Shown in pieces: positions 1 through 5,678 of a DNA stretch of 8,227 bases (position 1 is the first letter of the stretch; each line of letters opens with the position of its first letter). The DNA is from Ruminiclostridium sp. GTDB taxonomy: Bacteria > Bacillota_A > Clostridia > Oscillospirales > Oscillospiraceae. The stretch covers positions 1 through 8,227 of the forward strand of contig JAFXCU010000042.1 in the NCBI GenBank assembly GCA_017521345.1, in the 5' to 3' direction. A program made the translations under genes and the position numbers. The notes below the pieces were generated by a model. That model was not told where the DNA came from, searched no databases, and saw only the letters and a program-made list of their open reading frames with translations.

Positions 1-1734
1 GCCGAGGGTCTGGCCATGAAGATCTTCACCGGCGACGTGCCCTACAAGCTCAAGGACAAGGAGGTCTACCTGCTGGACCTGACCTCCCTGGTGGCCGGCA
101 CCCAGTTCCGTGGCCAGTTTGAGAGCCGCATGAAGGGCCTCATTGAGGAGATCAAGAAGCTGGGCAACATCATCCTGGTCATCGACGAGGTCCACAACCT
201 GGTGGGTGCCGGCGATGCCGAGGGCTCCATGAACGCCGCCAACATCCTCAAGCCCGCCCTCTCCCGTGGCGAGATCCAGGTCATCGGCGCCACCACCCTC
301 ACCGAGTACCGGAAGCACATCGAAAAGGACTCTGCCCTGGAGCGCCGATTCCAGCCGGTCATCGTCAACGAGCCCTCCATCGAGGATGCCGTGGAGATCA
401 TCAAGGGCATTGCCCCCTACTACGAGGAATACCACCAGGTGAAGATCACCCCTGACATTGCCCGCCTGGCGGTCATCATGTCCGAGCGGTACATCACCGA
501 CCGTTTCCTGCCGGACAAGGCCATCGACCTCATCGACGAGGCCTGCTCCGACGCCAACCTGAAGAACAAGGCTCTGGCCCGTTCTGCTGAGATCCAGAAG
601 GAACTGGCCGACATCGAAGTAGAGCGGGAGGTCCTGTCCGGCGACACCAGCGACCGGGTCTTTGAGCGGCTGGCAGAGCTCCGCAGCAAGGAGCTCCAGC
701 TACTGGAGGAAAAGCGCGCCCTGGGCGACCAGGAGACCCCCGTGCTGACTCTGGAAAGCCTGGCCCGGGTGGTGGAGCTGTGGACCAAGATCCCTGCCAG
801 CACCATCCAGGAGCAGGAGTACGAGCGTCTGGCCAAGCTGGAGGAGCGGCTGAAGGAGTCCATCGTGGGCCAGGACGAGGCCATCGCCTCTGTGGCCGCT
901 GCCATCCGCCGGAACCGTGTGGGTGTCTCCTCCAAGCGCAAGCCTGTCTCCTTCATCTTTGTGGGCTCCACCGGCGTGGGCAAGACCGAGCTGGTGAAGC
1001 GGCTGGCCGACGACCTCTTCCACTCCCCCGAGTCCCTCATCCGCCTGGATATGTCCGAATTCATGGAGAAGCACAGCGTCTCCCGGATCATCGGCTCTCC
1101 TCCCGGCTATGTGGGCTATGACGAGGCCGGTCAGCTCACCGAGAAGATCCGCCGGAAGCCCTACTCCGTGGTCCTCTTTGACGAGATCGAAAAGGCCCAC
1201 CCCGACGTGCTGAACATCCTCCTGCAGATCCTGGACGACGGCCACATCACCGACGCCCAGGGCCGTGTGGTGAACTTTGAAAACACCGTCATCGTTATGA
1301 CTTCCAACGCAGGCAGCGACTCTTCCTCCGGCCCTCTGGGCTTTGGCAAGACCGCCAACGAACTGAACAAGGATAAGGCCATGAAGGCCCTCCAGCAGTT
1401 CCTGCGTCCTGAGTTCATCAACCGTGTGGACGAGGTCATCTCCTTCAACCAGCTCAGCGAGGAGAACTTCCGCTCCATCGCCCTCATCATGCTCAAGGAG
1501 CTCCAAGAGGTCATGGCCGAGAAGAGCCTGACCTTCACCTGGGACGAGGCCGTCCTGGACGTGTTGGTGAAGGACTCCTACTCTGTGGCCTATGGTGCTC
1601 GGAACCTGCGCCGGTATATCCAGAAGCATCTGGAGGACCCCATCGCCACCAAAATCATCGAGAGCTACCTAAACCCCATCTCCACCCTGAAGGCTGTGGC
1701 CGAGGACGGGAAGATCAACGTTCTGGCTCTGTAA
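1..1734 (+). CDS. clpC: ClpC-like AAA+ ATPase (Clp protease ATP-binding subunit), 5' truncated by the window
   Basis: Hsp100 unfoldase that would feed substrates to ClpP in the cytoplasm. The frame is open from base 1; the first residues match the segment just after the D1 Walker A motif, so the N-domain and the start of D1 (roughly 200 residues) lie outside, and the ATG at 16 is internal. Visible in order: D1 pore loop QFRG (about 109-120), D1 Walker B ILVIDE (to 189), D1 arginine finger LERRF (337-351), a short one-wing coiled-coil M domain (about 570-735), D2 Walker A GSTGVGKT (964-987), D2 pore loop GYVGY (about 1105-1119), D2 Walker B VVLFDE (1168-1185), arginine finger FINR (1414-1425) and sensor 2 GARNLRR (1594-1614). 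A PLGFGK segment (1333-1350) sits where ClpA/ClpC/ClpX carry the IGF/LGF ClpP-binding loop. That loop and the short M domain argue against ClpB. ClpC versus ClpA/ClpE naming is less certain without the N-domain. Confidence 0.93.
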   Translation, partial: AEGLAMKIFTGDVPYKLKDKEVYLLDLTSLVAGTQFRGQFESRMKGLIEEIKKLGNIILVIDEVHNLVGAGDAEGSMNAANILKPALSRGEIQVIGATTLTEYRKHIEKDSALERRFQPVIVNEPSIEDAVEIIKGIAPYYEEYHQVKITPDIARLAVIMSERYITDRFLPDKAIDLIDEACSDANLKNKALARSAEIQKELADIEVEREVLSGDTSDRVFERLAELRSKELQLLEEKRALGDQETPVLTLESLARVVELWTKIPASTIQEQEYERLAKLEERLKESIVGQDEAIASVAAAIRRNRVGVSSKRKPVSFIFVGSTGVGKTELVKRLADDLFHSPESLIRLDMSEFMEKHSVSRIIGSPPGYVGYDEAGQLTEKIRRKPYSVVLFDEIEKAHPDVLNILLQILDDGHITDAQGRVVNFENTVIVMTSNAGSDSSSGPLGFGKTANELNKDKAMKALQQFLRPEFINRVDEVISFNQLSEENFRSIALIMLKELQEVMAEKSLTFTWDEAVLDVLVKDSYSVAYGARNLRRYIQKHLEDPIATKIIESYLNPISTLKAVAEDGKINVLAL

Positions 1735-1741
1735 TGCAAAC

Positions 1742-1787
1742 AAAAACTCCGTCAGCGTATTTTGAATACGCTGACGGAGTTTTTTTA
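1742..1787. terminator. Bidirectional rho-independent terminator
   Basis: Perfect 20-bp stem: arm 1742-1761 pairs with 1765-1784 around a 3-base loop (TTG). The outer part of the stem is A/T, giving a U-run on both strands. It begins 8 bases after the clpC stop and its right arm ends at the base before the thioesterase stop codon (1785-1787), so it can end transcription of both convergent genes. Confidence 0.95.
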
Positions 1788-2183
1788 TCCGCTGACCACA
1801 TAGCCGTTGACGGTAACGAAGGCCACCTCGTTGCCCAGGTCGTCGTTGACCTTCACCTCGTAGAAGCAGATGCGCTTGCCGTCCTTCACCTGCCGGGCTT
1901 CGGCAATGAGACGCTTGCCCTGGGCGGTCTTGAGAAAGGTCACCTGAGAGGCCTGGGTCACCACGTCACGGCCCTGGTTGGCCGCCACAGCAAAGGCGAA
2001 GTCCGCCAGGGTAAAGATGGCTCCCCCCATGGGGATCCCCAGGGCGTTGCAGTGACGGGGCTCAATGGTCATGGAGACCTTGGCATAGCCGTAGTGGGCC
2101 TCGTCAATGACAGCGGCCAGGCCGTCGGACACGAACAGGTCATGGATGAATTTATCTTTCAGTTGGTTCAGGTCTGCCGACAT
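1785..2183 (-). CDS. PaaI-family hotdog-fold thioesterase
   Basis: 132 residues, the usual length for a single hotdog domain of the PaaI/acyl-CoA thioesterase type; expected to hydrolyse a CoA thioester in the cytoplasm, substrate unknown. The signature is the segment PMGGAIFTLADFAFAVAAN (residues 51-69): the GG turn opens the long hotdog helix, and Asp61 in TLAD is the probable catalytic acid. Beta strands follow to the C terminus, ending in VTVNGYVVSG. The residue before GG is Met52 rather than the His of the textbook HGG motif; from memory this variant is common in Firmicute homologues. The start ATG (2181-2183) has an AGGAGGG ribosome site at 2197-2191, 7 bases upstream. The gene is monocistronic, with its own promoter and the shared terminator. 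It is convergent with clpC and divergent from the GntR operon, and neither neighbour suggests a substrate. Confidence 0.9.
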   Translation of the reverse strand: MSADLNQLKDKFIHDLFVSDGLAAVIDEAHYGYAKVSMTIEPRHCNALGIPMGGAIFTLADFAFAVAANQGRDVVTQASQVTFLKTAQGKRLIAEARQVKDGKRICFYEVKVNDDLGNEVAFVTVNGYVVSG

Positions 2184-2217
2184 GGCGGGTCCCTCCTGTT
2201 TTCTTGATGCTGGGATT

Positions 2218-2246
2218 ACTGTACGCCAAAATTTTCACCTTGTCAA
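2218..2246 (-). promoter_or_regulatory. Predicted promoter of the thioesterase gene
   Basis: Read on the minus strand: -35 TTGACA (2246-2241, 6/6), a 17-base spacer, and -10 TACAGT (2223-2218, 4/6). This gives a short leader before the ribosome site at 2197. Its -35 lies 12 bases from the -35 of the divergent GntR promoter. Confidence 0.7.
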
Positions 2247-2258
2247 TGAAATTCCTGG

Positions 2259-2287
2259 TTGACAAATCCGGCCAATCATGGTATGTT
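2259..2287 (+). promoter_or_regulatory. Predicted promoter of the GntR-ABC operon
   Basis: -35 TTGACA (2259-2264, 6/6), a 17-base spacer, and -10 TATGTT (2282-2287, 4/6). The predicted start is near 2294. The operator half-sites begin inside the -10 and continue over the start site. Confidence 0.8.
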
Positions 2288-2319
2288 AGTTATGCGGTTA
2301 GTTAGTCTAGTAACTAACC
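2285..2319. promoter_or_regulatory. Predicted operator for the YtrA-type GntR repressor
   Basis: A perfect inverted repeat with 9-base arms GGTTAGTTA (2296-2304) and TAACTAACC (2311-2319) around a 6-base spacer. A third half-site GTTAGTTA (2285-2292) lies in direct orientation, 12 bases before the matching bases of the left arm, and overlaps the 3' half of the -10. Binding here would block RNA polymerase, as expected for autorepression by the first gene of the operon. The assignment to this protein is inferred from position and from the habit of GntR/YtrA proteins of binding dyads. Confidence 0.8.
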
Positions 2320-2342
2320 AACAACCCAAAGGAGGTGACCCT

Positions 2343-2711
2343 ATGCCGTTCCAGGGTGAAAAGCCCATCTTCCTGCAGCTGGCCGAACAGCTGGAGGAGG
2401 CCATCCTCTCCGGTGCCTACCCGGAGGGCAGCCAGGTCCCGTCCATCACGGAATATGCGGCGACCTATAAGATCAACCCCGCCACCGCCAACAAGGGCAT
2501 CAACCTCCTTGTGAGCGCCGGGCTCCTGTACAAGAAACGGGGCATCGGGATGTTTGTGGCAGAGGGGGCCCGGGCCAAGCTGCGGCAGCAGCGGTCTGAG
2601 GCATTCTACCAAGACTATGTAAAAAAACTGGTGCGGGAGGCCCAGAACCTGGGACTGGACCTGGACCAGCTCACCGAACTCATCCAAAGGGGGTACTACG
2701 ATGTCCATTGA
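2343..2711 (+). CDS. GntR-family transcriptional regulator, YtrA subfamily
   Basis: 122 residues: an N-terminal winged helix (about 8-75) with helix-turn-helix at about 34-56 (SITEYAATYKINPATANKGI) and the wing GLLYKKRGIGMFV. It is followed by only about 45 residues forming a short helical dimerisation tail. That small C-terminal part is the mark of the YtrA subfamily, which typically sits first in an operon with an ABC transporter and represses it. The start ATG at 2343 is chosen for the strong AAAGGAGGTGA ribosome site (2328-2338); the frame is open further upstream, but that would run through the promoter and operator. The stop overlaps the ABC gene by 11 bases, indicating translational coupling. 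The inducing signal is unknown; B. subtilis YtrA responds to certain cell-wall antibiotics, but that cannot be transferred from sequence alone. Confidence 0.92.
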   Translation: MPFQGEKPIFLQLAEQLEEAILSGAYPEGSQVPSITEYAATYKINPATANKGINLLVSAGLLYKKRGIGMFVAEGARAKLRQQRSEAFYQDYVKKLVREAQNLGLDLDQLTELIQRGYYDVH

Positions 2712-3570
2712 ATTACAGTCCATCAGCAAGCGATTCGGCTCCACCCAGGCCCTAGATCAGGTGACCCTGACCCTGGAGGAAGGCCACATCTACGGCCTCC
2801 TGGGCAACAACGGTGCCGGCAAGACCACATTGCTCTCCGTCCTCACCGACCGGCTCCGCCCCGACAGCGGCAACGTGCTGGTAGATGGGGAATCCGTGAA
2901 AAACAACGACGATGCCCTGGGCAAGCTCTTCCTGGTGGGGGAACAGAACTTCTTCCCGGAAGACATGAAGGTGAAGCGGGCCTTCCAGGTGGCAGAATCC
3001 TTCTACCCCGACTTTGACCTGGAACAGGCCCACAGGCTGGCCAAGGAGTTTGGTCTTCCCCTGAAAAAGAAGATCACTTCCCTCTCCACAGGCTACGCCT
3101 CCATCTTCCGGCTGGTGCTGTGCCTCAGCGTCAACACCCCGTACATCCTCTTCGATGAGCCCGTCCTGGGCCTGGACGCCCAGAACCGGGATCTGTTCTA
3201 CCGGCTCCTCATTGAAAAGTACAGCCAGGAGCCCTGCACCGTCATCATCTCCACCCACCTGATCTCTGAGGTGGAGAACATCGTGGATCACACCATCATC
3301 CTCCGGGAGGGCCGCATCATCCGGGATGCCCCCACCGAGGACCTCATGGAAAACACCTATGCCGTCTCCGGTCCCACCGGGATGGTAGACCGTTATACAG
3401 AGGACAAGACCGTCCTCAGCAGCCATTCCCTGGGCGGTCTGAAAACCGTCAGCATCCAGGGCCAGCCCGAAGCTGACCTGCCCGAGGGTCTGGAAGTCAG
3501 CCGGATGAGCCTGCAGGATTACTTCATCAGCCTCCAGGAGGCCGCAGAAAGAGAGGAGGAACGAGCATGA
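2701..3570 (+). CDS. ABC transporter ATP-binding protein (YtrB-like)
   Basis: 289-residue nucleotide-binding subunit with one ABC domain: Walker A GNNGAGKTT (35-43), Q-loop Gln82 in VGEQN, a signature LSTGY (128-132) in place of the usual LSGGQ, Walker B YILFDE (148-153), D-loop GLD (157-159) and H-loop His186 in ISTHL. About 80 residues after the ABC core (from about 210) form an accessory C-terminal domain ending in a charged helix. The start at 2701 has AAAGGGGG (2686-2693) upstream and lies inside the 3' end of the GntR gene; the stop overlaps the permease start (ATGA, 4 bases). It would act at the inner face of the membrane as a homodimer with the permease encoded next. Substrate unknown; export or a sensing/defence role is more likely than import, because no binding-protein gene is present. 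Confidence 0.93.
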   Translation: MSIELQSISKRFGSTQALDQVTLTLEEGHIYGLLGNNGAGKTTLLSVLTDRLRPDSGNVLVDGESVKNNDDALGKLFLVGEQNFFPEDMKVKRAFQVAESFYPDFDLEQAHRLAKEFGLPLKKKITSLSTGYASIFRLVLCLSVNTPYILFDEPVLGLDAQNRDLFYRLLIEKYSQEPCTVIISTHLISEVENIVDHTIILREGRIIRDAPTEDLMENTYAVSGPTGMVDRYTEDKTVLSSHSLGGLKTVSIQGQPEADLPEGLEVSRMSLQDYFISLQEAAEREEERA

Positions 3571-4304
3571 CCACCCCTATGAGAGCTTCCATCCAGCATC
3601 AGCTGAGAGACTACCGCACCAGCGGCCTGATTCTCTTCGGCGTGAACTTCATCCTCATCGTCCTGGCCATCGTGGGCCTGTTCTCCGTTGGCGTCAACGG
3701 AGAGGTCACCTACAGCGCCTACGGCTTCTCCGCCGCTATCTTCATGCTGGTCAGCGGTATTGTCACCGCCCGGCAGACCATCCGCCTGTGCGCCCAGATG
3801 GGTACCGGCCGAAAGACCGCCTTCCTGAGCCTCCTGCCTTCTGCCGTCATTGCCGCCCTGGTCCTTGCAGCCGCCGGTGAGCTCCTGCTGATCGGCGCTC
3901 AGGCCGTGACAGCCGGACACCCGGAATTCTATTTCAACGACCTCTACGGCATCATCTACGTGGGGTTTGATGACACCCTGACCGCCGGTCAGCACGTGGT
4001 CTCCGTCCTCTTCTCTGCCTGCCTGATGCTGGCCTGCTACGGCTTCGGCCTGTTCTGCTCCTTCCTCTACTGGCGGCTGAGCAAGATCGGCTGCGTCATT
4101 GCCGGCATCACCATGGGCGCAGTCTTCACGGTCGGCCTGCCCGGCCTGGGCTGGAAGCTCCAGGACCAGCTCACCGCCCTCATGGAGTTCTGCCTGAAGT
4201 CCGGCTGGAACTGCATGGCAGTGTTCCTTCTGATCGGCGGATTCTTTACCCTCATCAGCTGGCTGCTGGTGCGGAACGTGAACATCCGCGGTTGGCACAA
4301 ATAA
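3567..4304 (+). CDS. ABC transporter permease, six predicted membrane segments
   Basis: 245 residues with about six hydrophobic segments, near 20-42, 51-68, 87-113, 143-167, 173-195 and 215-237. A basic N-terminal helix before the first segment and a short Arg/Lys-containing tail suggest both ends are cytoplasmic. It shows no binding-protein-type permease (EAA) loop and resembles the ABC-2 / YtrC-D style of transmembrane subunit. Membrane partner of the ATPase encoded just upstream, by the 4-base overlap; AGGAGG (3554-3559) is the ribosome site. With one six-helix permease and one ATPase, a 2+2 assembly is the natural guess. The family is not recognised precisely and the substrate cannot be read from the sequence. 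Confidence 0.85.
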   Translation: MTTPMRASIQHQLRDYRTSGLILFGVNFILIVLAIVGLFSVGVNGEVTYSAYGFSAAIFMLVSGIVTARQTIRLCAQMGTGRKTAFLSLLPSAVIAALVLAAAGELLLIGAQAVTAGHPEFYFNDLYGIIYVGFDDTLTAGQHVVSVLFSACLMLACYGFGLFCSFLYWRLSKIGCVIAGITMGAVFTVGLPGLGWKLQDQLTALMEFCLKSGWNCMAVFLLIGGFFTLISWLLVRNVNIRGWHK

Positions 4305-4311
4305 CCATATC

Positions 4312-4343
4312 AAAAGCGCATCGGTTGTCCGATGCGCTTTTAT
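4312..4343 (+). terminator. Rho-independent terminator of the GntR-ABC operon
   Basis: Perfect 13-bp stem, 4312-4324 with 4329-4341, loop TTGT. The T-run (TTTTAT) is short, so some read-through into the next operon is possible. It starts 8 bases after the permease stop. Confidence 0.88.
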
Positions 4344-4344
4344 C

Positions 4345-4373
4345 TTGCAGATACCTCTCCCCTGTTGTACAAT
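4345..4373 (+). promoter_or_regulatory. Predicted promoter of the DUF6440-like / zincin operon
   Basis: -35 TTGCAG (4345-4350, 4/6), a 17-base spacer, and -10 TACAAT (4368-4373, 5/6). It lies directly after the upstream terminator. The predicted start near 4380 leaves a leader of about 22 bases, just enough for the ribosome site at 4387-4394. Confidence 0.72.
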
Positions 4374-4401
4374 GAAGAAAACCCTCAAAGGAGGAGATAC
4401 C

Positions 4402-4602
4402 ATGTTTGGAAAAGAGAAAAAACAGGATGACCGCTTTTATGTGAAAGAAAAGTGCGGCAGTTCCATTTCCGACTCCGGCCTGATGCAGGTCATCGTAGAC
4501 AAGGAGACCGGTGTGAACTACCTGTGGGTCAAGTCCGGCTATGCAGGCGGGATCACTCCCCTGCTGGATGCTGAGGGCAAGCCCATCGTAGAGAGGTATT
4601 AA
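4402..4602 (+). CDS. Small DUF6440-like protein
   Basis: 66 residues, no signal peptide or membrane segment. A charged N terminus (MFGKEKKQDDRF) is followed by a compact, probably beta-rich domain: IVDKETGVNYLWVKSGYAGG (residues 31-50), then ITPLLDAEGKPIV. The motif 'VDKETGVNYL...SGY.GG.TPLLD..GKP' matches what I recall of the DUF6440 family, found in Firmicutes and of unknown function. ATG 4402 is chosen for the AAAGGAGG site (4387-4394); an in-frame ATG upstream at 4372 has no ribosome site and overlaps the -10. The next gene starts 3 bases after this stop, so the two are co-transcribed. One Cys (18) only, no metal site. Function unknown. Confidence 0.78.
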   Translation: MFGKEKKQDDRFYVKEKCGSSISDSGLMQVIVDKETGVNYLWVKSGYAGGITPLLDAEGKPIVERY

Positions 4603-4605
4603 AAT

Positions 4606-4995
4606 ATGGAACTGACTTTTGATCAGGTGGGCGAGCTGCTGGACGAGATGGCCGAGCAGTTTCCCCCGGTCTTTTTTGAAGAACTGAACGGCGGCATCCT
4701 CCTGGAAGAGGAAGCCAAGGAAGACCCCCTCTTTTCCCCCGGGGAGATGTATTTCATGGGGGAATACATCCAGGACGGGTATCTGGGCCGGTCCATCAAC
4801 CTCTATTATGGCTCCTTCCTGGCCTCCGCCCGAAACGAGGACTGGGACGAGGAGACCTGGAAGCAGGAACTCTACACCACCCTGGCCCACGAGCTGACCC
4901 ACCACATTGAGGGTCTGGCCAACGCCCACGGCCTGGACGACAAGGATGAGGAGGACCTCCTCCGCTATCTTCAGGAGTTTTACCCCCAGGAATGA
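4606..4995 (+). CDS. Small zinc metallopeptidase-like protein (zincin, HExxH)
   Basis: 129 residues, cytoplasmic (no signal peptide). The C-terminal third carries AHELTHHIEG (94-103) with the HExxH zinc motif at His95, Glu96 and His99. The upstream segments LNGGILLEEEA and YLGRSINLYYGSF fit the minimal zincins annotated 'metallopeptidase family protein' (PF06262-like). The third zinc ligand is not certain; Glu102, His108 and Asp111/112 are candidates. It is shorter than secreted proteases and lacks a prodomain, so a narrow intracellular role is more likely than general proteolysis. GAGAGG (4591-4596) lies 9 bases before the ATG, inside the end of the upstream gene. No clear hairpin terminator follows. 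Substrate unknown. Confidence 0.85.
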   Translation: MELTFDQVGELLDEMAEQFPPVFFEELNGGILLEEEAKEDPLFSPGEMYFMGEYIQDGYLGRSINLYYGSFLASARNEDWDEETWKQELYTTLAHELTHHIEGLANAHGLDDKDEEDLLRYLQEFYPQE

Positions 4996-5085
4996 CCTCT
5001 CTTCCCCTCAAAATACGCCACCATATCTTGTGGACGGCCCAAATTGGTTACAAATCGGTATCAAGATGTTGAAATTTTTTTACGA

Positions 5086-5141
5086 TTGACCACAAAATAT
5101 TCTCATTTGATATTGAAATTCTCCGCAATTTGTAGTAGTAT
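5086..5141 (+). promoter_or_regulatory. Two overlapping candidate promoters for sepF
   Basis: Candidate 1: TTGACC (5086-5091), 17 bases, GATATT (5109-5114). Candidate 2: TTGAAA (5113-5118), 17 bases, TAGTAT (5136-5141). Both are reasonable sigma-A matches in an A/T-rich tract unlike the surrounding genes. The leader that follows holds a small hairpin (GTCCG 5170-5174 / CGGAC 5181-5185 with a T6 loop). Confidence 0.55.
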
Positions 5142-5227
5142 GTAGAAAATGCTTAAATGTGCAAATCATGTCCGTTTTTTCGGACTTTGGGACAATATCG
5201 GGAGAAGCTTTGAGGAGGAATATGCCC

Positions 5228-5632
5228 ATGGGATTCTTAAGTGCACTGCGCCGTAAGCCGGCAGAAGAAGAGCTGTACGACGAGTACGAAGAGAGCTACG
5301 CATACGAAGAAGAAGAAAACTGGGAGAGCGCTGGTGCGCAGCCCATCCACAGCGTGGCTGATATGCGCGTGGTGGTGGTGGAACCCCAGGAGTATAAGGA
5401 CGCATCTAGAATCGCAGATCACCTGCGCGACATGAAGTTCGTGGTGGTGAACCTGGCCAAGACCGAGACCGAGATCGCTCGCCGTCTGCTGGACTTCATC
5501 TCCGGTGTCATCTTCTCTGAGGACGGCCACATCATGAAGGTGGCTACCAACGTCTATGTGGTGGCTCCCTACTTCGTGGATCTGAACGACCTGACCGGTT
5601 CCGGTGCTTCCGGCGATTATTTCTATTTCTAA
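5228..5632 (+). CDS. sepF: Cell division protein SepF
   Basis: 134-residue cytoplasmic FtsZ-associated division protein that bundles or curves FtsZ filaments and tethers them to the membrane. The N-terminal MGFLSALRRK looks like the amphipathic membrane-targeting helix. It is followed by an acidic, Tyr-rich linker (residues 13-33, 12 of 21 Asp/Glu) and the SepF core domain (about 45-122), recognisable from FVVVNLAKTETEIARRLLDF and SGVIFSEDGHIMKVATNVYVV. ATG 5228 is preferred: GAGGAGG (5212-5218) ends 9 bases before it. ATG 5222, in the same frame, is only 3 bases from the site. The frame is open further upstream without a ribosome site. The gene is monocistronic; the usual ylm/ftsZ neighbours are not in the window. 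Confidence 0.93.
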   Translation: MGFLSALRRKPAEEELYDEYEESYAYEEEENWESAGAQPIHSVADMRVVVVEPQEYKDASRIADHLRDMKFVVVNLAKTETEIARRLLDFISGVIFSEDGHIMKVATNVYVVAPYFVDLNDLTGSGASGDYFYF

Positions 5633-5644
5633 TTTCTCGCACAC

Positions 5645-5673
5645 AAAAACCGCTGCTTGCGCAGCGGTTTTTT
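5645..5673. terminator. Bidirectional terminator between sepF and the alcohol dehydrogenase gene
   Basis: 12-bp stem 5645-5656 / 5661-5672, loop TTGC. It has a G/C core CCGCTGC and A/T outer pairs that give a U-run on either strand (T 5668-5673 on plus, A 5645-5649 read on minus). It lies between two converging genes. Confidence 0.93.
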
Positions 5674-5678
5674 CTTGC

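Noticed and set aside
16..18. ATG at 16 as the start of the Clp gene
   Set aside because: The frame is open to base 1 and the preceding residues AEGLA are conserved D1 sequence; the gene is truncated by the window, not started here.
700..1629. Long open frame on the minus strand opposite the clpC-like gene
   Set aside because: High-GC coding sequence leaves antisense frames open; the translation is low in complexity (His/Gly/Val/Leu-rich), has no domain and no ribosome site.
2259..2261. Upstream TTG start for the GntR gene
   Set aside because: This TTG is part of the -35 hexamer; translation from it would cross the promoter and operator, while ATG 2343 has an ideal ribosome site.
3519..4403. 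294-residue minus-strand open frame opposite the permease
   Set aside because: Rich in Ala/Asp/Gln/His with no recognisable domain; it runs through the permease, a terminator and a promoter, and is a shadow of the real gene.
5170..5185. GTCCG-T6-CGGAC hairpin in the sepF leader as a riboswitch or attenuator
   Set aside because: Five base pairs with a T6 loop only, no alternative pairing partner or leader peptide seen; too small to claim a regulatory RNA.
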